23,978 nucleotides of DNA from Conidiobolus coronatus NRRL 28638 (Eukaryota > Entomophthoromycota > Entomophthoromycetes > Entomophthorales > Conidiobolaceae). A program made the position numbers and the translations under genes. Positions 1 through 8,177 of this stretch are shown one piece after another; position 1 is the stretch's first letter, and each line of letters begins with the position of its first letter. The notes beneath the pieces were generated by a model that saw only the letters and a list, made by a program, of their open reading frames with translations, did no database searches and had not been told where the DNA came from. The stretch lies in the NCBI GenBank assembly GCA_001566745.1, contig KQ964761.1:6641-30618 (forward strand), in the 5' to 3' direction.

Positions 1-114
1 AGCTGAGTCATAACCTCTATATTCTAAACGAGCTAAACCGTTTAAAAGAGTATCCAAGACGAACTTACGGTCTTTATCGACGAGATAGTTAATATAAGCA
101 AAAATACCACACAT
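1..114 (-). CDS. GFA1: GFA1, glutamine-fructose-6-phosphate aminotransferase, N-terminal part (runs off left edge)
   Basis: The minus strand from the ATG at 114 reads [12 protein letters not shown], then a stretch ending [12 protein letters not shown] at the window edge, 38 codons without a stop. This is the start of the class II glutamine amidotransferase domain of GFAT. Cys2 becomes the N-terminal nucleophile after Met removal, and the [10 protein letters not shown] block is the classic signature of the family. The enzyme makes glucosamine-6-phosphate from fructose-6-phosphate and glutamine in the cytosol, the first committed step towards UDP-GlcNAc and chitin. Only the first 38 of roughly 700 expected residues are present, so the sugar-isomerase (SIS) domains cannot be checked. 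Residue 6 is Ala where many homologues have Gly, a mild change. The promoter should lie in the AT-rich stretch to the right of 114. Confidence 0.93.
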   Translation of the reverse strand, partial: MCGIFAYINYLVDKDRKFVLDTLLNGLARLEYRGYDSA

Positions 115-230
115 TTTTAGAAAAAATTATTAAAATACAAGCACTATTATATAATATAGGGGTAGAGGATTCTATCGAATGAATTTGAAGTATGTATAAT
201 TTACAGATAAATCACAATTTCCTATTGGAT

Positions 231-442
231 CTAAAGTAAGTAGATATTTCGGTTGTTGCAGATACGATGTCGATAAGAGTATGTACCTATTACTGAGGCA
301 TGGCCACATGCTGTTCTTTCCATAAGATCAGAGTTAAATGCCAACTTATATAGTATTTCTTCGAGAAGAAGGCCGCTACCGTACTGCTGGTTATTGTAAA
401 AGCCTGCTATCATTTCTGCTATTATTTGTGCCCGATTCTCAA
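231..442 (-). other. Possible terminal exon or gene fragment, unknown
   Basis: A minus-strand frame stays open from about 442 to a stop at 231. It is preceded by a plausible 3' splice signal (ttattacag read on the minus strand). The peptide contains AQIIAEMIAGFYNN and GLLLEEILYKLAFNSDLMER, which look helical and protein-like, with one ATG at 413. No family was recognised. It could be the last exon of a gene whose other exons are lost or lie to the right, or a chance open frame upstream of GFA1. Confidence 0.22.
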
Positions 443-662
443 CTGTAATAACACAGGCTCATGCATAATTAAAGATTATTTTATCCTGTTAAAGCCTATA
501 ACTCTAAGTAATCATTTCCAAGATCATCTACACATGAGATATTGCATTCGCACCCAGACAGCGGGAATAGTACATTGGGTATATTATATTTTATATTATT
601 TATTCAAAGTCAATCACAATTATCCAACAATACCGAATACAGTCTATATTCATTACTGTTAG

Positions 663-815
663 AAGATAATAATTAGTCAAGAGGCTAAAAATTTTGTAAC
701 CAGAAATTGTTTACAAAAACAACACGAAATTAATGTAGAAGAACTGGCCAACTGCCTAGAAAGCTACAAAACGCTGATTGTGTTATGCGTTGGTCTAGGC
801 TTTGTCCTGCGATAA
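663..815 (+). other. Short open fragment, unknown protein
   Basis: A 50-codon plus-strand frame lacks an ATG, includes HEINVEELANCLESYKTL and ends in a hydrophobic tail (LIVLCVGLGFVLR). The mix of charged helix and hydrophobic end is protein-like, but no family was recognised and no upstream exon is evident. It may be a decayed 3' exon or chance. Confidence 0.18.
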
Positions 816-1282
816 TACCTATATTCTTTGTGTTATTCATGCCTACAGAAATAATATACCATAGGTTTTTAAAATGTTCCAAACATTTTATCCGAAACCC
901 ATCGGCTACAATACCTAATCCAATATAAACATATTCTACTAAATTAACTACCTACGAAGAACACCTAAAATACCCAATCACATAAGCAAACCAAAGGTTC
1001 AATAACTCATGAAATAGCTGCTTAAAGTAGATAAACTTTCAATGCAAAGCTAACAACCTATTCCAAACCAAGTATTTAAACCCTAGGCTCATCAAACCTA
1101 GACTACAGGAAAATACAAGCCTGGAGCTTAAATACAATTGGCCGAATAAAACAAGTTATTAATCCATTTTAGACACTTATTAACTTACCCGTTTGTTACA
1201 AAGCTCTATACAAGATCTTCTGTGGTGCTTAGTCCTCCAAACAACCCACGATACATCAGCACAAAATTAATTTAATTTAATT
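816..1282. other. Intergenic DNA, nothing recognised
   Basis: AT-rich sequence with stops in all frames at short intervals. No RNA gene or repeat was recognised. The last stretch before 1283 (repeated ttaattta-type words) probably serves as 5' region of the next gene. Confidence 0.5.
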
Positions 1283-1824
1283 ATGAATATTTTGATCTAT
1301 TTGGCAGTTATTTATTTGGCTAAGGGTCTTAACCTCCAGCAAGATTCTGAAAATTGTGGTTTATGATTAGTATCCCCGCTGGCAAGCCATTTGGCTATCG
1401 TGGTTTTGTTACGAAGGAAGAGATTGCTGCTTTTTCTGGTGAACTGTTTTGTTGTATTTCGGAAGATAATTCTGTAGTTAGGTTGAATAATAATCCTATT
1501 GGTGGTGTGATTATTGTTAATTTTGGTGATGATTGTAAGTTGAGTATCACTCTTACAAAGAGCTTTGCTAATTCGTTAACCAATGCCACGGGCCAAACTG
1601 TTTCCGAGACTTTGGAGAATAATTGGTGTCACACTGGCACAACCAGGGTTCCTTTGGGAAAACGACAATTAATAATTAACCAAAAGATAATCCCATTCAT
1701 AAACCTCGATACAATTGTTTCAGAAACAATTATGAGCCTAAGTGCCTCCGATAAAACCTTTCTGCAGCATCACAAGAGCTTGCAAAACAAATCCCCAATC
1801 ACTCCAAATTCGATCCCCAGATAA
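1283..1824 (+). pseudogene. Small secreted-type cysteine-containing protein, interrupted
   Basis: The ATG at 1283 opens with MNILIYLAVIYLAKG, a short hydrophobic segment typical of a secretion signal. A neighbouring frame then carries a protein-like body up to 1824 with GKPFGYRGFVTKEEIAAF, an adjacent Cys-Cys pair, a further Cys and a Trp-Cys-His. The two parts fit one secreted protein of about 175 residues whose reading frame is broken about once. Simple GT-AG introns that I tried did not join them without removing good coding sequence. The family was not recognised; small size, signal peptide and cysteines are what one expects of a fungal secreted effector-like protein, which is inference only. 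It lies just upstream of a nuclease-fold gene on the same strand. Confidence 0.45.
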
Positions 1825-1873
1825 CTTTTATTGAGTTTTTCATGGAGAAATCTAAGGGAATTCTATATATTTT

Positions 1874-2617
1874 ATGGAAATCAAAAAAGATGTTAAGCGA
1901 TTTAACATTGTAGTTAAAAATGTAGGTAATTTTCCTAGGTGTGAAAATTTAGCCAAACAAGTTGAATTGGCAGAATGGAAAAGTGAAAAATGGTTGCGAA
2001 CATGTGATTTAGAAAACTTAGAAGTCTGCAATAGAGTAAAAACCCTAGTTAACAAAATTATTACAGTTTATGAGTATAAAGGAAAATCGGATGAATTTTA
2101 TGTTGATGGCTACATGACTACTCTAATGAGTCTTCTTAAAATGGATGATTACCCTTGTATGATGTACCCTCAATATATTATTAATGCAGAACTTGGGAAA
2201 GGGGATGATAGTGAGAATATATCTTCTAAATGTGATTTCGGGATCATTAATAAAAACAAAAAGTCGATTATTATTGTTATTGAAGACAAAACGATGAGAA
2301 ATGCGAAATATCAAGACAATTGGAAAGAGATTCAAGTATTGGGTGAAATCTTTGTAGCGCTTCATAGCTCTAATTATAATACTGTTTATGCTGTTAGAAT
2401 TGTTGCTAATTTGTTTACTTTTTATAGATGTACTATTTCTATAGAATACAAAGCCGCAAGCTTGAAAAAAGAACTTACAAATGAAGAATTGGTGGTTGAA
2501 CGATATCCTAAGATCGAACCTAATGAATTAGAACTTAATGCTCTTGATTTTTATGAATATAAAGAGCGTGTTCAAATTTTAGAGCATCTTTCTTACATTC
2601 ATAATCAAATTGTTTGA
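1874..2617 (+). CDS. PD-(D/E)XK nuclease-fold protein, copy A
   Basis: A 247-residue ORF from the ATG at 1874; an in-frame stop just upstream supports this start. A PD-(D/E)XK-type core is visible: Cys-Asp-Phe-Gly with Asp121, then strand-like IIIVIEDK with Glu137 and Lys139, followed by a helix (NWKEIQVLGEIFVALH) and a strand (AVRIVANLFTFYR). It shares the ordered motifs TLV-K, MDDYP, IEDK, VLGE-FVA-H, VRI, LFTF-R, RYP and NALDF with the ORF at 3354-4007, so the two are paralogues. Restriction-endonuclease-like domains of this general kind occur in large fungal families, some as C-terminal domains of Crinkler-type effectors; membership of that group is inference. No signal peptide is seen. 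AATAAA motifs at 2618 and 2635 suit 3'-end formation. Target and partners are unknown. Confidence 0.72.
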   Translation: MEIKKDVKRFNIVVKNVGNFPRCENLAKQVELAEWKSEKWLRTCDLENLEVCNRVKTLVNKIITVYEYKGKSDEFYVDGYMTTLMSLLKMDDYPCMMYPQYIINAELGKGDDSENISSKCDFGIINKNKKSIIIVIEDKTMRNAKYQDNWKEIQVLGEIFVALHSSNYNTVYAVRIVANLFTFYRCTISIEYKAASLKKELTNEELVVERYPKIEPNELELNALDFYEYKERVQILEHLSYIHNQIV

Positions 2618-3260
2618 AATAAATGTATTTTGCTAATAAATTTAATTGATGAGTAGGTAAATGTTGCTATATTAGAAGCGGTATTTCGTTTTTAAACCGC
2701 AATGTGCTCAAATATTTTTGTTGCTACCCTAAGAGTAATATACAAGAAATATGGTAATCACTGATCAACAGTATGTTCTATAAGTTTAAGAAATACAACT
2801 TTTAAGCAGGGTTTAATAACACACCGGATTGAATAAAGTCATTGTCAATCCCTTGCCCAAAGAGCTGTAAGTAGGGTTAGTTTAACTCTTATATTTTTTT
2901 TAATATACTACTTGTACATCACGAACTCTAGACATAAATTTGAGCTTTAGTCTAAAGTTGTTTACAGCAAAACGCTTATTGTATATATCTATTTTAAACC
3001 TAGGATAGTGTTTATAAACTGTGATTTCAACTCAATAAAAGTTGATCCTGGAAAGTTGTTCGAGACTCCAGGCATCTCTGATATGCGGATATCTCATTTT
3101 AGTGGTGTTTTATTGTTACACACGACAAACTTTTTCATTTTATGGCTGATTGTGTAAAGGTATCTACTGAGGGCGGCCACAGTATTGCTTGCCCACCCCC
3201 ATCAACCTAAGCTGTGTTCTCTATTTAAAATTGATTTAAACTCTGCATAAAAAAGAATAA
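2618..3260. other. Intergenic DNA with one open fragment (2951-3157, +)
   Basis: Apart from the poly(A)-type signals of copy A, the only notable content is a 68-codon plus-strand frame at 2951-3157 without an early ATG. It reads protein-like (for example VFINCDFNSIKVDPGKLF) but was not recognised. It could be a degraded exon. Nothing else was seen. Confidence 0.3.
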
Positions 3261-4007
3261 ATTCAGAATCTCATCTCAACAAGATGGATAAAAGAAGAAG
3301 AACTATTTTCTTTAGAAGAAGGGGAGCGAGATAATCCCCTATATTTGAATTTTATGTTAGATAATATGTGGCAAAAGAATTTAGATGAAAATATACCAGC
3401 GGTTGCAAGAATAAAGACTTTAGTAGACAAAGTTAATATCATTCATAATGTTGACAGTAATATTCTTGAACAAGAGGTTGATACTTTCACACAAACACTA
3501 CTATTTTCTGCAGGGATGGATGACTACCCGCTATCTACAAACCCTAGATCAAAATTGTTTACAGAGATAGGTGAAAATAGAGAGAGGATTACATCTATAC
3601 CTGATTTTCTAATCCGTTCTAAAAAAATAAAAACACTAACCGTGATAGAAGATAAGAATTCTAACGACGCGATATTTGCCAACCAATGGATGGAGAATCT
3701 GGTATTAGGAGAGATGTTTGTTGCTGCCCATAACATAAAAGTAAAAGAAACATTTGACGTCTTCGGAGTAAGAATTATTGGGAGTTTGTTTACCTTCTTT
3801 CGCGCCACGATAACACCAGAGTACATTAAAGAATCTAGCTTAGGTTTACCAATAAAGAACCATATGAAAGTACTCAGATATCCCGACCCTGGTGACGATG
3901 TGCATGAGATTAATGCGTTAGACTTTTGTAAGTTAGAGGGCAGAAAAATTATAATAAAATATTTAGAAAGAATCAGAGAAAGCTTACTGAAAATATCAAC
4001 CCCTTGA
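3261..4007 (+). CDS. PD-(D/E)XK nuclease-fold protein, copy B (N-terminus uncertain)
   Basis: The frame is open from 3261, but the first ATG is at 3354, giving 217 residues. From that start the fold's motif is complete: Ile-Pro-Asp with Asp84, then LTVIEDK with Glu99 and Lys101, then NQWMENLVLGEMFVAAH, FGVRIIGSLFTFFR and a closing NALDF block, all collinear with copy A (1874-2617). Upstream of 3354 the frame reads protein-like (KEEELFSLEEGERDNP) and begins close to a possible 3' splice signal (attcag ending at 3266). The real protein may therefore have a 5' exon, or may be 5'-truncated. AATAAA at 4052 follows. Catalytic residues are intact, so activity is possible. Substrate unknown; a Crinkler-like effector or selfish-nuclease role is speculation. 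Confidence 0.68.
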   Translation: MQNLISTRWIKEEELFSLEEGERDNPLYLNFMLDNMWQKNLDENIPAVARIKTLVDKVNIIHNVDSNILEQEVDTFTQTLLFSAGMDDYPLSTNPRSKLFTEIGENRERITSIPDFLIRSKKIKTLTVIEDKNSNDAIFANQWMENLVLGEMFVAAHNIKVKETFDVFGVRIIGSLFTFFRATITPEYIKESSLGLPIKNHMKVLRYPDPGDDVHEINALDFCKLEGRKIIIKYLERIRESLLKISTP

Positions 4008-4014
4008 AAGTCGT

Positions 4015-4032
4015 ATAAACTTTAAAGTTTAT
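4015..4032. repeat. 18-bp perfect palindrome after copy B
   Basis: ATAAACTTTAAAGTTTAT is a perfect inverted repeat without a spacer, starting 7 nt after the stop codon of copy B. It could form a cruciform or a hairpin in the 3' UTR, or be chance in AT-rich DNA. Confidence 0.6.
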
Positions 4033-4549
4033 CACTATCAACAATATATAGAATAAACTTCCAGGTTTACACACGTCTGATAAGACCTAAACCAAGATAG
4101 AGGTGAAAAGAGTTTCAAGGTCAATTATTCTTCTAGCTGTCTTCCTGTATAGCCATAATTAAACAGAATGAAATCTCAAAGCATATGGATTACTTGCTAC
4201 TTATCTCCTGACTTCTTCAACTTTTAGGTCATTAAAGCAGTTAGAAACAATCCGGTTACGCATGAAGGCTATTTACTGATTGCAATAACAGCATTTAGAG
4301 GAGCTTCAGGTTCTCACTGTAAACTTCATTGCCCTTCTTAGATCTCAAATTTGTAGTCTGAGCCATTAAAATGCGCGGAAATAACGGTAAGCTCAATTTT
4401 GGAGTTAGAATAAAAGTTGGAAGATTAGAAAAAGATCCAAATGTATTTAAGAAATGTAGACTTTCAAGCAAAACCTGCTACTTCAAGAGATGGGGCAGCC
4501 ATTGAAATAATTGCTCTTTGTAAATCAACCTTATAATTCGCGCTGGACA

Positions 4550-5133
4550 AGCTTATGACCTTCTTTTGTATTTCATATTACCAACAAAAATGAAAAGTGA
4601 CTTGAGTATCAAACTGTATCTGCAGGATCTGGTAATAAATGGGATAATTTCTATTTGGAATCTTTAGGAGTTAGAATTAAAGAGGTTGGTTACATTTGAA
4701 GAATTATTTAACATGGAAATGACACAATTAATAAACTTTATTCATTAAATCTAAGCAATAAAGAATTTTTGGTACACACCTTTGATAATGAAGAGGGTAA
4801 CAACATAAGAGATTTTTGCGATAAATTATATAATGTTATATACAAACACCCTGATGTTGAAAGCGTTGTTGATGTTTTAGGGAAAGAAATATTAAAATTA
4901 ATGAATATATCTCGAATTAAAGGTTTAACAATAATTTTAGTAGTCTAAAGATTCAAACAGTGTACGGGTTAACACTATTAGGGTCATATCCTACGTTTTA
5001 CAAAGTAACGTTCAATTATAATATTTTAGAGACTATTGTAAATGGTTATAAAAACCCAGATGAAGTAACTGTTACAATGTACAGATATACATTAGGGGAT
5101 AAATCAAATAATTTATTAGTAATCAACAATTAG
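4550..5133 (+). pseudogene. Decayed member of the PD-(D/E)XK family
   Basis: Plus-strand fragments in changing frames resemble the second half of copies A and B in order. One carries FYLESLGVRIKEVG. One carries a helical block (KEFLVHTFDNEEGNNIRD). A last one (VYGLTLLGSYPTFYKVTF, then TMYRYT) aligns with the V-GVRI--GS-FTF-R and RYP blocks of the open copies. The element is clearly broken, with several interruptions, and more divergent than A and B are from each other, so it is an older copy. Together with 1874-2617 and 3261-4007 it forms a same-strand cluster of three. A 44-codon frame at 4371-4505 may be part of its N-terminal region, but this is uncertain. Confidence 0.45.
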
Positions 5134-5900
5134 AATAAATAACAAATTCTAGAATGCTGCAACCAACTCACGGGTGTTGCAAGCGTCATAGGGTAGTAGT
5201 TCCAAAATGTCTTGAACAATTCAAAGTGTTAAAAGGTGAAATTATATGACATTCTAACTCGAATAGATTCGCCTAAGCAGGGGCAGGATCGAAACCTATC
5301 TTTATCCAACATGAAATGTACACCTATTCATCAAATCAAGGGTCATGAGAGCCTCAGAGGTGTGTTCTCCATTTTTGATTAACGTGAAGACTTCAACTGC
5401 GTGATCGTTGCTTGATTGATTTTAAGATCTGGTTTTAGATCTAAATCTGATATGTGTCATTGGACCTAACCCATCAATTCTGAGAATCTCGAGACGAAGA
5501 GGGCAATGTCTCTTGAATCGACATATTTGCCAGACATCATATAAGACTCTTCTTCCTTTTCAATCATTGGCAATATGCACACCTAGTATTATGAATGATA
5601 TATTCAAAGCAAGTAAAGATGCATTTGCAAGTGGGTCCCAATATCATCAATCAAACTCCAGAGAAAGACTATCTGATTCTATGAAGACTAAAACCGGAAA
5701 AATGAGAAAAGGAGTATTTAATGATCTTTAAAGGAACCCTATGGGAACACGGTTGTGAACCCCAGGGGAACCCAAGGAAAATAATTCTTATTATACTATT
5801 GCCTGTCTATACCTAGAGGTTATATTTCTATAGTTTGTATTACCATTTTTGTTATTTATAGTTAAAGTTTGTGAAATGTATAAAATTAGCCTATTTTTCT
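5134..5900. other. Intergenic DNA with a possible small ORF (5591-5731, +)
   Basis: Mostly featureless AT-rich DNA. From the ATG at 5591 a 46-residue basic, Ser/Lys-rich peptide (MNDIFKASKDAFASG, ending MRKGVFNDL) can be read to 5731. It is hydrophilic, without known motif, and could be a small protein, a gene fragment or chance. A cluster of GGAACCC-like words lies at 5732-5776. No RNA gene was recognised. Confidence 0.25.
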
Positions 5901-6479
5901 TTATTCTTTTCTAATATTCTCTATTAGAATTCTAAGAACTTCATCTCTTGTTATTGATAAACTACTTAGTAAGAAGTTATAACCAAGTCTTTTAAAGAAA
6001 ACATTCAAAGATAACCTTTACTTAATTCTTCTTCGAGTTTTCTTTTGATTGTAATATTTTCCAGAGCTTGCTTTTGCTGATAATTACGGAGATTTAATGT
6101 TTATTCTTGTTGCTATTCTTAAATATCCAGAATATTCCAAGATGGTTTAGATTCTCATCTATTAGTACCCCTGTAAGTTCTCCAGCTTCTTGTCTAGTTG
6201 TCTTATCGAATTCGTGTAATTTTCCACTTGCTCCACTGGGAGCTCGTCGTAATTAAATTCACTATTTTCTTCATGGAATGGTGGTGGAGGTGGAATGTAA
6301 GAGGGGTTGATCATATCTAGTTCATCCAACTCGGACATTTTGAGAGAGTTCTTGAGTGCATAATTACACAAGGGTAAAATACAAACTAATCTATTTAAAA
6401 CATTAACTTTATCAGAGTGATTTAAAATATCTGTAATAGTTAAGAAATTAGGTAATTCTCTCAAGTATAGTAAGTTGGA
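5901..6479 (-). pseudogene. Decayed gene for a proline-rich, coiled-coil protein
   Basis: On the minus strand an open segment from 6479 to 6162 encodes LRELPNFLTITDILNHS, then a run of five prolines (SYIPPPPPFHEE), then a helix (VENYTNSIRQLDKKLENL). Further segments down to 5901 in other frames read QQKQALENITIKRKLEEEL and SLSITRDEVLRILIENIRKE, the style of a charged coiled-coil C-terminus. The pieces probably come from one host gene broken by at least one in-frame stop and one or two frameshifts. The LRELP start recalls RhoGAP domains, but the rest does not fit well, so that is not claimed. Poly-Pro plus coiled coil would suit an actin/SH3-type adaptor; this is speculation. Confidence 0.35.
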
Positions 6480-6617
6480 TTATTACGGATTGACACACAT
6501 AATTGCTTATTTTACTCACTAGCATTTCAGCTAAATTACTGAATAATTCTTCCTTTTATATACCTAGTTGACTGGATAAGGTGTTACATAGAGTTGAGAA
6601 CCAGTCCAAGTCAATGA

Positions 6618-6851
6618 ATTTGGAAGCAGTGGGCAAGTCTTCCTGATCCTGAAACTCAAAAGAACATGCTTGGTGAACACCTCTTCCCTCTCGTTTCCGC
6701 TATCGATGCTGAACTCGTTGGTAGCATTACAGGTATGTTATTAGAAATGGATAATGGTGAATTATTATACTTGATTGAAAACTCTGAAGGTTTAACTGCT
6801 AAGGTTAACGAAGCTCTCGACGTTCTCTCCAACCACGTCGCTGGCGAATAA
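6618..6851 (+). pseudogene. PAB1: Orphan C-terminal MLLE (PABC) domain of poly(A)-binding protein
   Basis: The frame is open from 6618 and ends at a stop at 6849-6851. It contains LPDPETQKNMLGEHLFPLV, ITGMLLEMDNGELLYLIE and a closing VNEALDVLSNHV. The KITGMLLEMDN-type block is the hallmark of the MLLE domain, which binds PAM2 peptides of translation and deadenylation factors, and the position before the stop matches the end of Pab1. None of the four upstream RRM domains is present, and an in-frame stop lies at 6615. The domain is nearly intact and still uses C-ending codons such as CTC and GTC, unlike neighbouring DNA and as expected from a highly expressed gene. This suggests a recent copy of the Pab1 3' end. 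A 3' splice-like signal (ggaagcag) precedes it, so use as a terminal exon of a missing gene cannot be excluded. Confidence 0.8.
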
Positions 6852-6859
6852 GTTACCAT

Positions 6860-7135
6860 TTGTTAATAGCATTACACTACTACCTCTATATATTAACAAT
6901 TTTATTACTCTTAGGCTTGATCTTGGGGAATACTTTAGGAGTGCAAGGAGCAGGTAAGTCTGAAACGAAATATAGCCAAGATGGCTTAGATTTAGCTAAT
7001 CAGGATTGCCACGTTATAACACCTCAAGCTGATTTACAAGAGCCTATTAAAAATTTTTGCGATATTTCCAATGGTCGAGTACAACAAGATTTAGATTGTA
7101 TTTCCACTCAAGCTATTGGACAAAACCTGGGATGA
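6860..7135 (+). other. Open frame with hydrophobic N-terminus, unknown
   Basis: A 91-codon plus-strand frame without an ATG, directly after the PABC fragment. It starts with a strongly hydrophobic stretch (YILTILLLLGLILGNTLGVQ) followed by a polar tail with Cys residues (DLANQDCHVITPQADL, IKNFCDIS). This is the layout of a signal peptide plus short secreted domain, or of a membrane anchor. With no Met it is probably a fragment. It lies between the PABC fragment and a bacterial-type relic, so its origin, fungal or bacterial, is unclear. Confidence 0.25.
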
Positions 7136-7208
7136 CTCCCCATCATAATCTTTTCTTGTAGTGCTAAATTCTTTAGTCTTCAGTAGAAAATTTCCCGAAG
7201 CTTGAAAT

Positions 7209-7708
7209 TTAATTGTTTACTTCGACCAGAAAAACATTGATAATATATTTCTTACCTAACAGGAAAGTTTTAGTTACCGACAGAGTGTTATTTTCTCCCA
7301 AAGAAGTAACTGCTTTTTTTTTTTCATCGTTAGGAATAGGATTAGTTGCCAATTGACTTAGTTTGCTACTTAATGCACGGGGTTGCTTATTGCGTTTATC
7401 AATATTGTTACGAATGATTGAGTAATTTAACTTATTAAATTCTTCCACCTCTTGCGCAGTTCTCAGTAAATCCGCCATTCCTTCGATAGCTCTTTTATCA
7501 GCCGTTAAAGGAATTAAAAAATAATTAAAAGCTAATAAGGCATTAAGAGTAATAATCCCAGGTTAGGCGGACAATCAAGCAGTATTTTTTTTGGGGATCT
7601 AAATATATGAGTAAAATCTTGCCTGATTTAGCCAATTCATAGGTTGAATTAACCGCTGTGGTCGATTTACATACCCCATCTTTTTTGATTGATGACTGAT
7701 ATTATCAT
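7209..7708 (-). pseudogene. Bacterial ParA/Soj-type partition ATPase relic
   Basis: From an ATG at 7708 the minus strand reads MIISVINQK. One base out of frame follow DGVCKSTTAVN, the degraded deviant Walker A motif (normally KGGVGKSTT), and ELAKSGKILLI-LDPQ. A further segment has ILLDCPPNLG, the Walker B region, followed by LTADKRAIEGMADLLRTAQE, a typical ParA helix, and an open frame to the stop at 7209. ParA/Soj ATPases segregate bacterial plasmids and chromosomes and are not fungal genes. The copy is broken: about 500 nt against 600-780 expected, with the region between DPQ and ILLDCPP shortened, frameshifts around it and two Walker A glycines replaced (GGVGK to DGVCK). It is best read as an old transfer from a bacterium, perhaps a plasmid or an endohyphal symbiont (inference). 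Confidence 0.75.
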
Positions 7709-8177
7709 TATATTATTATTTTAATCTAAATATAACATAAATATATTAGAATTATATTATTTTAGTCTTATAAAAGAATAAAAGCAGCAATGGATCATGG
7801 TTAATTATTCTTTGGAAGATTTGTGGCTTTTCTTTCTTTTGGGTTTCTCTTTACTAATTAAGTGCTGATTCCTCTGTCAACAGTATTTTAGACAGATGTA
7901 ACAGATCAATCTACTTTCCTCAGGGTTGTTATCCCAAAACCTTAATTTGTTACGATTTTTCAGATAATTGTTCTTGCCGGGTTTTAAAAAGTTTGACAAA
8001 AAGAGCATTTTATTTCCTGTATGAGTTCTTTAATACTTTTCATTTTTGCTAATATTTATTTATAATCAACCAATTAATTATTAGTATAGACCTATATAAA
8101 TTGAATTATATGTTCTATATAAATAGAGCACGTGTAGCAATATGCATTAGGGCTACTTGTTTTTTGTATTATTAAGT
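7709..8177. other. Intergenic DNA upstream of the Dip1-like gene
   Basis: AT-rich DNA with long T and A runs and no supported gene. It separates the bacterial ParA relic from the SPIN90-family gene and should hold the promoter of the latter. Confidence 0.5.
8116..8124 (+). promoter_or_regulatory. TATA-like element before the Dip1-like gene
   Basis: TATATAAAT lies 53 nt before the ATG at 8178. The sequence is a good TATA match, but chance matches are frequent in such AT-rich DNA. Confidence 0.3.

Noticed and set aside
5270-5330. Minus-strand B-box-like word (ggtttcgatcctgcc) suggesting a tRNA
   Set aside because: No convincing D-arm or anticodon arm could be drawn upstream, and the T-stem has a mismatch.
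6162-6479. RhoGAP domain suggested by LRELPNFL
   Set aside because: The following sequence lacks the later RhoGAP helices and conserved Asn/Lys pattern, so only a generic decayed gene is reported.
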